Below are positions 7,233 to 15,032 of a stretch of DNA of 47,665 bases, one piece after another. Each line of letters begins with the position of its first letter. The stretch's first letter is position 1. The DNA is from Caldifarciminota bacterium (GTDB taxonomy: Bacteria; Hydrothermota; Hydrothermia; LBFQ01), in contig JALWZG010000072.1 of the NCBI GenBank assembly GCA_027002825.1, forward strand, positions 1-47,665, written 5' to 3'. Below the pieces are notes generated by a model. It did not search any database. It worked only from the letters and a program-made list of their open reading frames with translations, and was not told where the DNA came from. The position numbers were made by a program, and so were the translations under genes.

Positions 7233-8387
7233 ATGCTTTTCGTCCTCACATATGTGTCCGAGGTGTGGTTGGAAAGGGGGAGGTGTGAACCCGTCAGGAT
7301 GCGCAACGCCGAGGAGTACGTCGTTCCCGCCTCAACGTTGAAGTCCCTCTGGGCCATACTCCTCCTAAACGAGTTGGGGGAGGACTACCGCATCCCAACA
7401 CTTGTGGCCACAAAGGGAAACGTCGTGATCCTCAGGTTCAACGGTGATCCTTACTTCAAACTCAGGAGGTTGGACTCGGTTTTGCTGGAGAGGTTTAAAG
7501 GGATAAGGGGTAAGACCGTATACGTCCTCCTCTCCTTTCCCCGCTGGGGGGAGAGGTACGGTTATGGTTGGGCGTGGGATGACATAAAGTTCAGACTCGT
7601 CTCACCCATAACCCCCATATCCATAAACGGCGGAAGGCTTTACGAGGACAGCACCCTGAACATAGTAGTGGTGGAGGGTCTGGAGGAGGAGATAATAACG
7701 GATACGGCCCTGCTGATACCGAGAAACGGTTGGAGGTACTCCGATCCGCTCTCCGTGATCGGGTACGTGGTGAGGCGGGCGGGGGAGAGGAGCGGTAAGA
7801 GGGTGGTCTTTGAGTACAGGGAGGAAAACCGCATAAACCTCTCAGGCTTTTCAACCGACACATTTTACAGCCCCCCACTCCGCCGTATGCTCAAGGGAAT
7901 ACTCGCCTACAGCTCCAACTTCCACATGGACATGTTGGTGGCCCATTACTCCGGCGGTCTGATAAACTCGGGTAAGGCGTTCAGGAGGTTTATGGGTAAT
8001 CTCGGAATGGACACACTCGCCTACGTGTTTGACGGTTCAGGTCTCTCGCGGTACAACCTGATAAGGGCGGTGGACGCCACCTACATGCTGTGCGCCGCGT
8101 CAAGGGGGAAGGACAGCACGGTCAGGTACATATTCCCGTATCCGGGAGAGGGAACGCTGAGGAGGAGGCTCCTGGAGATGAGAGACATGGTCTACGCCAA
8201 AACGGGAACGCTTTTCGGTGTTTCCTCCCTGCTCGGGTTTTACGAGGGGTGCAACGGGAATTACGTGTTCGGCATATACATGCAAAACTCCCCGATCGTC
8301 AGGAAATCCAGGGATTTCATAGACTCCCTTGTGGTGTGGACGAGTGGGGGTAGGGAGTGCAACCGAGCCGAGGAGGTCAGAAGATGA
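7233..8387 (+). CDS. dacB: D-alanyl-D-alanine carboxypeptidase, PBP4/S13 family
   Basis: A serine DD-peptidase of family S13 that trims or opens peptidoglycan cross-links in the periplasm. All three active-site motifs are present: SxxK as S34-T-L-K37, SxN as S227-S-N229, and KTG at 323-325. The family motif DGSGLSRYN is at 267-275 and GWAWDD at about 112-117. At 384 aa it is shorter than PBP4 (about 450-480), mainly before the SxxK serine. There is no ordinary signal peptide: the protein starts MLFVLTYVSEVWLERG, and an in-frame stop lies 12 nt upstream. The divergence from queC and the overlap (ATGA) with the DUF3108 gene suggest a two-gene envelope unit. The symbol is by family. Confidence 0.85.
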   Translation: MLFVLTYVSEVWLERGRCEPVRMRNAEEYVVPASTLKSLWAILLLNELGEDYRIPTLVATKGNVVILRFNGDPYFKLRRLDSVLLERFKGIRGKTVYVLLSFPRWGERYGYGWAWDDIKFRLVSPITPISINGGRLYEDSTLNIVVVEGLEEEIITDTALLIPRNGWRYSDPLSVIGYVVRRAGERSGKRVVFEYREENRINLSGFSTDTFYSPPLRRMLKGILAYSSNFHMDMLVAHYSGGLINSGKAFRRFMGNLGMDTLAYVFDGSGLSRYNLIRAVDATYMLCAASRGKDSTVRYIFPYPGEGTLRRRLLEMRDMVYAKTGTLFGVSSLLGFYEGCNGNYVFGIYMQNSPIVRKSRDFIDSLVVWTSGGRECNRAEEVRR

Positions 8388-9043
8388 TAGCTCTCATCCC
8401 GTCCTTTTTGGACACACCGGAAACCCTTGTGTTTGAGGCCAAATTCGGACCCTTTAAAGCCGGAAGGCTTTACCTCATAAGCGAGGGAAAGGTGTTCTGG
8501 AACGGGAGGGAGGCTTACAGGTTCACACTGATAGCCCACGGCGGAGTTCCGTTCTTCAGGATAAGGGACACACTCATAAGCGTCGTGGATCTAAACCTAC
8601 GCTCACTCTTCTACAAAAAGCTTCAACACGAGGGGAACTACCACAACTGGGGATGGATAGCGTACGATCAGGAAAACGGTGTGGCCCAATACCACACAGG
8701 TGAAAGGGTTGGGATACCGAAGGGCAGTTTGGACCCTCTCGCCCTCGTTTACGTGGCCAGAACACTTGACTTTGACGCCAAGGAGGAGTACTCCTTCCCC
8801 TATCACGTGGACTTCATAACCGAAACGGTGCGCGTGAGGCTGGTGGGGAGGGAAAAGGTCAAGACGAAGTTCGGGTGGCACGACTGTTGGGTGGTAAAGC
8901 CGATAATGAGATCCGGGAAGAACGTCTTCGGCGGTAAGGGTGGGATGAGGATATGGATTGACAGGAAAACCCGCCTACCCGTAAAGGTTGAGGCCAGGAT
9001 GGTCTTCGGTAAGGCGACGGGTGTGTTGGTTGACCGTCAGTAA
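8384..9043 (+). CDS. DUF3108-like envelope protein
   Basis: A 219-aa protein of mainly beta strands resembling DUF3108 proteins: an N-terminal strand pattern, then a segment like KVKTKFGWHDCWVVKPIM followed by RIWIDRKTRLPVKVEARM near the C-terminus, where the family motif W-x-D-x-x-x-x-P-V lies. DUF3108 proteins are periplasmic and of unknown function. The start is ATG 8384, overlapping the carboxypeptidase stop as ATGA; an upstream ATG at 8357 would overlap more and is less likely. The leader MIALIPSFLD is another very short uncharged hydrophobic N-terminus. The stop overlaps the convergent gene by 7 nt, leaving no room for a terminator. Confidence 0.75.
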   Translation: MIALIPSFLDTPETLVFEAKFGPFKAGRLYLISEGKVFWNGREAYRFTLIAHGGVPFFRIRDTLISVVDLNLRSLFYKKLQHEGNYHNWGWIAYDQENGVAQYHTGERVGIPKGSLDPLALVYVARTLDFDAKEEYSFPYHVDFITETVRVRLVGREKVKTKFGWHDCWVVKPIMRSGKNVFGGKGGMRIWIDRKTRLPVKVEARMVFGKATGVLVDRQ

Positions 9044-11826
9044 TCCCAACCGAACGATACGACCCATCTGCCCCTCCCGATCTCCCTGAAGTCCGTGGGC
9101 CAGGCGTAGTCAAGTCGCACGGGGAAATAACCCAAGGTGAACCTCAACCCCACACCGAAGTCCGCGCCCAGATCCCACAACCTCCCGTCCTTTATGGGTT
9201 GGAATTTCCTCAGGGGTATGTCCTCATCAAACCAGGCGTTTCCCACGTCAAGGAAGAAGAGGGATCTCACACCCCTTATCTCAAAGGGTAAAAAGCCGAA
9301 CTTCAGTCTGTCCAGAAATGGAAACCTCAGCTCCGACGTGAAGAGGACGAGGTTGTTCCCTATAAGGGCGGTTATGAATTTTCCTTCCTCATCGTATCCG
9401 AAGTAGTACAGGTCGTACGCCCGCAAGCCGTAAGGTCCGCCCGCAGGAAAGGCCTGTTTGTGGTGGCCGACGCTTCTCGCCAAGACCAGCCTGTTGGCCC
9501 AAACACTCCTGAAGGTTACCCTCTTGAAGAACATCGCCTCAAGCAGGACTGTTTTGAAGTCCACCTGTGAGAAGGGCAGGCTCGTGGACGTTATCAGTCT
9601 CCACCTCAGGCCATCCGTCGATCCGAACACGGTCAACAGGACGTCGTCGTACACGAGGCTGCCGGTTATGTCATATCCCTTGGGATAAACGAAGGACGGG
9701 TAAACGCACAGGAGGGTACCTCCGCAGTAGGGGTAGTAGTAGTTGAGGGAATCCTGATGGAACCTTATCCACGTGTTGTAATGGGCGGAGAAATACGCCT
9801 CCCCCCTGAAATACCTGTTGAAGGGGTACTGCATACCCGCCACGCCGGACAACCTTTTCTCAAACACGAAGTAAGGCTTCAGGTACTTGAAATCCCACAG
9901 CTGGGATATACCGAACACCTTGTCTATGCGCCCCTTAAAGTTGTACCACGCGAGCACGAACTCGGAGTTTTCTATGTTTTGGGATTGCCCCAAAATCTGA
10001 AAGAATATCCAGTTATCTCCGGGGATGTCGGAGAAGAGCATGTAAAACGCCCCAACCGTCCCGTAAAAGCTGGAGTACCCCAAGCTCCCCATGGCGAAGT
10101 CTAGACCGAGAGTGAAACCAAGGGGTCGGCGGACGGCCTCCGCCGTCAGGTTGCTGTCCGGGAGTTCATAACCCTCCTCCCCTTCAAGGAAGACCAAGCC
10201 CTTGGGTGTCATGGGATAGGGTGATAGGAAGACGTCCCATCCACCCTCCCACATCATGGAGAAGACCAACCTTTCCCCCTTGGCCACATCGGGGTGGGAT
10301 ATCTCCGTAAAGTAATCGCTCAACATGTAAACGCTGTCCCCCCTCAGGAGGAAGAGGTTCACGGCGCCCATGTGATCCGTCAGGAAGGCTATGTCCTCTC
10401 CCCACCGGATGGGGGATCTCAGGATCCTCCTGCTACCCCACACCTTTTCCACCTCTCCCGTCCTCAGGTCCATCTTGAAGATGGAGTAAGCCCCGATCCG
10501 ACCCCTCTCGTTTCTGTCGCTCACGAAGAGGAGGGTGTTGTCATCGTACCAGTAGGGATCATCCTCGCTCCACCCGTCGTCCGTTATGCGCACGAACGTG
10601 TCCCTCTCCATATCGTAAACGTATAGGTCAGTTATACCGTCCTTGTACCCCACAAACACCACCCTCCTGCCGTCAGGTGATACCCTTGCCCCATGGGCTC
10701 CGTCCAGAAACCCCAGCTCCACCTTCTTCACCCTCCTGAACCTCCTCAGGTCCCATACGTGGAGTATGTCGGAGTACGTCCCCTGGGACACGAGTATCAA
10801 CCTGTTGTCGGCCGTTATGTCAAGGGAGGGTTTCAGGACGTGCAGGTTCTCAAAATCGGGGGATCTGCCCGCCGTCAGGACCTTTCTGATCCTCCTCGTT
10901 CCGAGATCCACCACGTAAACCCCTATCCTTCCCCCCTTGTCCGATATGAAGGCTATCTTTGAGCCGTCCGGCGATATGGCGGTACCGAGGTTGAGGAAGG
11001 ATTTGTCCCTCCTCCTGCTCGTGATCTTCTTCACGTCATCGGGAAAGTTGAACGTTCCCATGGCCTTCAGGACCCGCTCCTTTATGTACATCGCGAACTC
11101 CTCATCTATTTCCGGGAGGTTCTTGTGGGTTATCCTCTCAAGGGCAACCCGGACGTTCCCGGATATGCCAAACCTTATGAAGTCCCTTACGGCTTCCTCA
11201 CCGTATACGTCCTTTACGTAGTTGAAAAAGGCCTCGCCGTATCTGTAGACGATGTACCCCCCGTAGTAATCCATCTCCTCCAAGGGGATCAGGTTTAGGT
11301 TCACCACCAGGTCCCTCATGTAGGCCTCTGTGCGCACACTCCAGCCCTGTGAGAGGAACTCCGCCATGCCTTCAACGAACCAAAGGGGTGGGGATGAGTA
11401 GAGGAGGGAGGAAAAACCGCGGGAGTAGGAGTACTGAAAGGCGTGGACGAGTTCATGCCTCAGTACATGTCTGAACTCCGCGTAAGAACCCGCGAAAGGC
11501 ACAACGATACGCCTCTTGAAACCCTCGGTGAACCCCCCCACACCTTCGGGCACAAGGTAGGGGGAGACGTTCGTCATCTGAAAGTCCTTGGGTGAGACGT
11601 ATATGAGAACCGGTATCTTCTCCCCCTCCCCCAGGGCGCCGGGGAAGTACTTCTCAAACTCCCTGTAAGCCTCCTCCAGAACACCCAAGGCGAAGAGGGC
11701 GAGCCTTTCACCACCCTGATAGTAGTAAACCTTGAAATGCCTCCCGTCCAGATAACCCCACCTCAGCTCCTTGTGGTCAACCTTGTTGTAGCCATAAGAC
11801 CACTGGGATACGAGGAGGAGAAGCAT
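9037..11826 (-). CDS. Outer-membrane protein: Peptidase_MA, PD40 propeller and beta barrel
   Basis: A 929-aa three-part protein. Part 1 (about 25-260) is a gluzincin-type Peptidase_MA domain with zinc motif HELVH (124-128) and a further Glu in FVEGMAEF (152). Part 2 (about 270-560) has TolB-like PD40 propeller blades, seen as repeats such as ISPDGSKIAFISD and VSPDGRRVVFVG. Part 3 (about 570-929) is aromatic-rich and strand-alternating like the BamA/D15 surface antigen barrel, ending in a terminal aromatic (SFGWDY), the usual signal for the BAM machine. It is probably an outer-membrane or surface metalloprotease; the substrate is unknown. The leader MLLLLVSQWS is very short. The ATG overlaps the atpD stop by 1 nt (TAATG), so it is co-translated with a V-ATPase subunit, an odd pairing. 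Confidence 0.85.
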   Translation of the reverse strand: MLLLLVSQWSYGYNKVDHKELRWGYLDGRHFKVYYYQGGERLALFALGVLEEAYREFEKYFPGALGEGEKIPVLIYVSPKDFQMTNVSPYLVPEGVGGFTEGFKRRIVVPFAGSYAEFRHVLRHELVHAFQYSYSRGFSSLLYSSPPLWFVEGMAEFLSQGWSVRTEAYMRDLVVNLNLIPLEEMDYYGGYIVYRYGEAFFNYVKDVYGEEAVRDFIRFGISGNVRVALERITHKNLPEIDEEFAMYIKERVLKAMGTFNFPDDVKKITSRRRDKSFLNLGTAISPDGSKIAFISDKGGRIGVYVVDLGTRRIRKVLTAGRSPDFENLHVLKPSLDITADNRLILVSQGTYSDILHVWDLRRFRRVKKVELGFLDGAHGARVSPDGRRVVFVGYKDGITDLYVYDMERDTFVRITDDGWSEDDPYWYDDNTLLFVSDRNERGRIGAYSIFKMDLRTGEVEKVWGSRRILRSPIRWGEDIAFLTDHMGAVNLFLLRGDSVYMLSDYFTEISHPDVAKGERLVFSMMWEGGWDVFLSPYPMTPKGLVFLEGEEGYELPDSNLTAEAVRRPLGFTLGLDFAMGSLGYSSFYGTVGAFYMLFSDIPGDNWIFFQILGQSQNIENSEFVLAWYNFKGRIDKVFGISQLWDFKYLKPYFVFEKRLSGVAGMQYPFNRYFRGEAYFSAHYNTWIRFHQDSLNYYYPYCGGTLLCVYPSFVYPKGYDITGSLVYDDVLLTVFGSTDGLRWRLITSTSLPFSQVDFKTVLLEAMFFKRVTFRSVWANRLVLARSVGHHKQAFPAGGPYGLRAYDLYYFGYDEEGKFITALIGNNLVLFTSELRFPFLDRLKFGFLPFEIRGVRSLFFLDVGNAWFDEDIPLRKFQPIKDGRLWDLGADFGVGLRFTLGYFPVRLDYAWPTDFREIGRGRWVVSFGWDY

Positions 11827-12455
11827 TAAAACCTCTTCTCCTTCTTGGCCTTAAGGCGTTTTAGGCGGAACTTGTCCTCCCTCTCCCTGTCCTCAAGGAC
11901 CTGCCTTATGAACTTCATCTCAGCCTGAAGCTGGGGTATGACCCTCTGCTCCAGTGTGTTTACCCGTCTTGATGTCTTCTTTATCTCCTGGCCCACCTTC
12001 TTCATCTTCGCCTCAAGGGGGACCAGATCAAAGATCTTGCTCAAGAGCCTCTCATAGGCCATCGCCGTAAGGTCAATACGGGCGCTCACACTCAGAAGGG
12101 TGTATCCCCTCTCAGAGCTCCTCCTGACCACGTTCCTTACCACAAGCTTGGGTATCCTAACACCCCACACCTTCTCCTCCTCCCTCTCAACCTCCAACCT
12201 CCCTCTGCTGGAGAGGGCGGCGGACCTGACGGCCTCCGGGCCGTCCTTTCCTAGGGCCAAAGCCAGGAACGAGACGGCCTCCCTCGCCGTTCTGTCAAGA
12301 TCCCTGTGAGCCTGGACAAGGGGCTTCAGCATCTTCTGGAACTCCTTCATAAGGGCGTCGCGCTTCTTCCTGAGCAGGTCAGCGCCCTGTTTGGCGATCT
12401 TAACCTGTCGTTTTCTTATCAGTAGGTTCATCCTCGTCGGGCTTACCCTCTGCAT
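11826..12455 (-). CDS. atpD: V/A-type ATP synthase subunit D
   Basis: Subunit D is the central rotor shaft of the V/A-type ATPase, linking the A3B3 head to the membrane ring. The 209-aa length fits the family and the N-terminus is typical (SPTRMNLLIRKRQVKIAKQG, about 5-24). Two long coiled-coil helices at each end flank a short beta-hairpin-like middle with RVVR-like basic sequence. It is separated from the I-K-E genes at 14.1-16.9 kb by four genes, and subunits A, B, C and F are absent from the window. TAGAAT ends 7 nt before the ATG, so the mRNA is probably leaderless. It shares the promoter region with a divergent pterin dehydratase gene. Confidence 0.94.
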   Translation of the reverse strand: MQRVSPTRMNLLIRKRQVKIAKQGADLLRKKRDALMKEFQKMLKPLVQAHRDLDRTAREAVSFLALALGKDGPEAVRSAALSSRGRLEVEREEEKVWGVRIPKLVVRNVVRRSSERGYTLLSVSARIDLTAMAYERLLSKIFDLVPLEAKMKKVGQEIKKTSRRVNTLEQRVIPQLQAEMKFIRQVLEDREREDKFRLKRLKAKKEKRF

Positions 12456-12462
12456 AGAGAAT

Positions 12463-12468
12463 ATTCTA
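12463..12468 (-). promoter_or_regulatory. Leaderless -10 box of atpD
   Basis: TAGAAT on the minus strand, ending 7 nt before the ATG at 12455. It is back to back with the plus-strand box at 12493-12498; the two divergent starts are only 51 bp apart. Confidence 0.65.
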
Positions 12469-12492
12469 AACCCGACGGCAACCTTTCCACCT

Positions 12493-12498
12493 TAGAAT
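12493..12498 (+). promoter_or_regulatory. Leaderless -10 box of the pterin dehydratase gene
   Basis: TAGAAT directly preceded by TTTCCACCT, the best match to the window's promoter consensus. It ends 8 nt before the GTG at 12507. Confidence 0.65.
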
Positions 12499-12506
12499 CC
12501 GAAACC

Positions 12507-12770
12507 GTGAAGGGGAAGCTGGAAAGGCTGAAAGCGATGGGTTGGAGGGTGGAGGGCGCATCCCTCGTAAAGGTGTTTGAGTTCCGGGACTTCACCGAGG
12601 CGTTTGCCTTCGTCTCAAGGGTAGCCCTGCTCTCCGAGAGGGAGGGACACCATCCCGACATATGCGTGTCCTACAACAGGGTCCGTCTCAGCCTTACCAC
12701 CCATGATGCGGGTGGGATGACGGAGAGGGATTTGGAAATGGCAGGGAAAATAGAGGAGGTGATACCATGA
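12507..12770 (+). CDS. Pterin-4a-carbinolamine dehydratase
   Basis: An 87-aa protein of the PCD/DCoH family (PF01329), which dehydrates 4a-hydroxytetrahydropterins. The family core is clear: WRVEGASLVKVFEFRDFTEA (about 12-31), then the active-site motif HHPD near 49-52, then VRLSLTTHDAGGMTERD. No aromatic amino acid hydroxylase is nearby. In many bacteria PCD-like proteins are linked to molybdopterin or other pterin metabolism; a molybdenum cofactor operon does occur at 42-46 kb. The start is GTG, with the -10 box 8 nt upstream. The stop overlaps the DoxX start as ATGA. Confidence 0.9.
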   Translation: MKGKLERLKAMGWRVEGASLVKVFEFRDFTEAFAFVSRVALLSEREGHHPDICVSYNRVRLSLTTHDAGGMTERDLEMAGKIEEVIP

Positions 12771-13159
12771 AAAAGTACGATTTGGCCTTGCTTTTCTTGA
12801 GGGTCAGCATCTCAGCCATGATGCTTGTACACGGTATATCAAAGCTGAAAAACCCCCAATCCTACGTGAACTTCATAGAGGCGAACTTCGGCTTAAAGGC
12901 CCTGAGCATGCCCTTGGCCTTTGCATCCATAGCGGCGGAAACCGTCTTCCCCCTCTTCGTGATGTTGGGTATCCTCGTCAGGGTTTCCGCGTTCGTGTCC
13001 GCCGTGAACATGATGGTGGCCGTCGTGTGGTTCCACATACTGATAAAGGGAGACCCCTTCTTCTCCTGGGAAAAGGCGGCGCTTTACGCCATCGTCTTCC
13101 TCTACCTCACGGCCGTCGGAGGGGGAAGGTACAGCATACTCAAGGTGGCGCGTCCATGA
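12767..13159 (+). CDS. DoxX family membrane protein
   Basis: A 130-aa protein with four membrane helices and the DoxX pattern (PF07681): LLFLRVSISAMMLVHGISKL in helix 1 with Gly and Lys at its end, then a Glu in IAAETVFPLFVMLG (helix 2). DoxX relatives are associated with quinone-linked or thiol redox chemistry, but the exact role is unknown. It is translationally coupled to the pterin dehydratase. The stop codon is 1 nt from the stop of the convergent MoxR gene. Confidence 0.88.
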   Translation: MKKYDLALLFLRVSISAMMLVHGISKLKNPQSYVNFIEANFGLKALSMPLAFASIAAETVFPLFVMLGILVRVSAFVSAVNMMVAVVWFHILIKGDPFFSWEKAALYAIVFLYLTAVGGGRYSILKVARP

Positions 13160-13160
13160 G

Positions 13161-14111
13161 CTAGCGGCCGACCTTCACCCCCTTCAACACCTCCGAGAGG
13201 ACGTTCTTTACGCTAACGCCTTCGGCTTCCGCCCTGAAGTGCAATATAACGCGGTGTTTCAAGACCTCGTAGAAGAGGTCCCTGACCTCTTCCGTCGTGG
13301 GTACGGCCTTGTCCCTGAGGTAGGCCAAGGACCTCGCCGCCCATACCAGGAACTGGGAGGCCCTGGGACCTGCGCCGTACCTGACGTACTCCCTGACGAT
13401 AGGGGGGGCCAAAGCGTCGGACGGCCGGGTGCTGCGCACCAGCTTGACGGCGTACTCCACAACGTGATCCGGAACGGGGAGGTTTGAGGCCTCCTCCTGC
13501 ATTCTCAGTATGTCCTCCCTCCCCATGACCACGGACAGGTTCTCAAGGGCGGAGAAACCCTCCAAAAGGGCTATCTTCACCTCGTCTTCATAGGAGGGAT
13601 AGGTGAGGTCTATTTCAAGGAGAAACCTGTCGAGTTGGGCCTCGGGCAGGGGATACGTCCCCTCCTGCTCTATGGGGTTTTGGGTTGCCAGGACGAAAAA
13701 GGGCTTGGGAACACCGTACGTCTTTCCACCGTAGGAAACCTTTCTCTCCTGCATCACCTCAAGAAGGGCGGCCTGTGTCTTGGGTGGCGCCCTGTTTATC
13801 TCATCGGCCAAAACGACGTTGGCAAATACGGGTCCCTTTACAAACGTGAACCCATCCCCACGGAAGATCTCCGTTCCCGTTATATCCGAGGGCATGAGGT
13901 CGGGTGTGAACTGTATCCTGCTGAAGGACAGGTCAAGGGCCCTGGCCAAAGCCCTAACCACCAGGGTCTTGGCCAAACCCGGCACCCCGACCAACAGGAC
14001 GTGGCCGTTGGTGGTCAGGGCCACGAGGAGCCTCTCCACCACACCCTCAAACCCCACAACGACCTTGGAGAGCTCCCTCTGGAGATCCCTTAGCTCAGCC
14101 CTCAACTCCAC
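13161..14111 (-). CDS. MoxR family AAA+ ATPase
   Basis: A 316-aa AAA+ chaperone of the MoxR type (AAA_3 plus lid). It has Walker A GVPGLAKT (about 38-45), Walker B ADEINRAPPKTQAALLEVMQ, and the sensor region ATQNPIEQEGTYPLPEAQLD. MoxR proteins usually act with DUF58 and von Willebrand A proteins coded next to them; none is here. Instead it overlaps the V-ATPase subunit E gene by 17 nt at a GTG start, and so is the last gene of the I-K-E unit. A role in assembling the ATPase or in metal loading is only a guess. A TTG at about 14105 is an alternative start. Confidence 0.9.
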   Translation of the reverse strand: MELRAELRDLQRELSKVVVGFEGVVERLLVALTTNGHVLLVGVPGLAKTLVVRALARALDLSFSRIQFTPDLMPSDITGTEIFRGDGFTFVKGPVFANVVLADEINRAPPKTQAALLEVMQERKVSYGGKTYGVPKPFFVLATQNPIEQEGTYPLPEAQLDRFLLEIDLTYPSYEDEVKIALLEGFSALENLSVVMGREDILRMQEEASNLPVPDHVVEYAVKLVRSTRPSDALAPPIVREYVRYGAGPRASQFLVWAARSLAYLRDKAVPTTEEVRDLFYEVLKHRVILHFRAEAEGVSVKNVLSEVLKGVKVGR

Positions 14112-14730
14112 CCACCTCTTTTCGGAACTCCTCTAAGAGCATCTGATAGGCCCTCTCCAGTCTGACCATCAGGTCGTTGTTCAGGATGAAGTTCCTCTCC
14201 GCGTCCCGGATCACAACCCCTGCCCACACCCTCTCGTCCCCGACCACCTCCCACTCCTCCACGTTTACGTTCCACATTCCGGGGGCCTTTGGCGGCTTCA
14301 TAACCCACTCCTGGGGGAGCTCCGCGAGTATGTCTCTCACCAGTTCCACATCCCTGGGGTTAACGTATATGGTGGCCCTTCCGGTGATGTGGTTCAGGGT
14401 TTCCTCTATGAGTCTCTTGAGCAGATCGGCGTACCTCTCCCTGTTTTCCACGACCTCCTTTAGGGATTTCACGGCCTCCTCCCTGGCCTCGTTGAGCAGG
14501 GACATCTGTGTGCCTAAAACCCTTTCCTTTGCCTGTGTGTAGTAGCGGGAGAGGTGGGAGTGAAGGCTCTGGGTGTAGGCGTTGCGGGCGACGGGCCGAT
14601 ACTCGGAAAGCACCTCCGCCGCCTCAACCTCCGCCCTCCTGAGTATGCGGGAGGCCCGCTCCTCCGCCTCCCTCAGTATCTCCGCCGCCCGGTTGCGGAC
14701 CTCCCTCTCTACGAGTGCTTTCAGCTCCAC
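14095..14730 (-). CDS. atpE: V/A-type ATP synthase subunit E
   Basis: Subunit E forms the peripheral stator stalks of the V/A-ATPase. The 211-aa protein has the expected N-terminal coiled coil rich in Arg/Glu/Ala (about 1-75, e.g. NRAAEILREAEERASRILRR) and a C-terminal globular domain with GVVIRDAERNFILNNDL near 171-187, the segment conserved in subunit E. The start is GTG, 2 nt after the subunit K stop. Together with atpI and atpK it forms the membrane and stalk half of the enzyme. Confidence 0.88.
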   Translation of the reverse strand: MELKALVEREVRNRAAEILREAEERASRILRRAEVEAAEVLSEYRPVARNAYTQSLHSHLSRYYTQAKERVLGTQMSLLNEAREEAVKSLKEVVENRERYADLLKRLIEETLNHITGRATIYVNPRDVELVRDILAELPQEWVMKPPKAPGMWNVNVEEWEVVGDERVWAGVVIRDAERNFILNNDLMVRLERAYQMLLEEFRKEVGGVEG

Positions 14731-14732
14731 GT

Positions 14733-15032
14733 TTAGAAAATGAGGATCAGGAAGGCTATGACGAAGCCGAGTATCACGATCGTCTCCGGGAGGGCGAGGA
14801 GTATGAGGATGGGAACCTGGAGGGTTTTGTCCTCGGCCAAAGCACCGGCACCCGCGGAACCGATCTTGGCCTGGGCGTATCCCGTGGCAAGAGCCGACAG
14901 ACCCATGGCGAGTCCGGAGCCTATGTACACAGCCCAGCTTTTGCCAGCGCCGGCCTCCGCCGCCATTAGAAAGCCGAAGCTAACCATTAACATAAAGGTT
15001 ATGCCGAAGAAGGTTGCAAGTATCCTTCTCAT
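14733..15032 (-). CDS. atpK: V/A-type ATP synthase subunit K (membrane ring)
   Basis: The ion-carrying ring subunit, 99 aa. A signal-like N-terminal helix (about 1-25) is followed by two membrane helices. The carboxylate is Glu83 in LALPETIVILG, with Thr84 beside it and Gln54 in the first helix (GYAQAKIG). Gln plus Glu-Ser/Thr is the ligand set of sodium-binding rings, but proton-driven rings can carry it too, so ion type is open. GGAGG lies 6 nt before the ATG, which overlaps the atpI stop as ATGA. Confidence 0.92.
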   Translation of the reverse strand: MRRILATFFGITFMLMVSFGFLMAAEAGAGKSWAVYIGSGLAMGLSALATGYAQAKIGSAGAGALAEDKTLQVPILILLALPETIVILGFVIAFLILIF

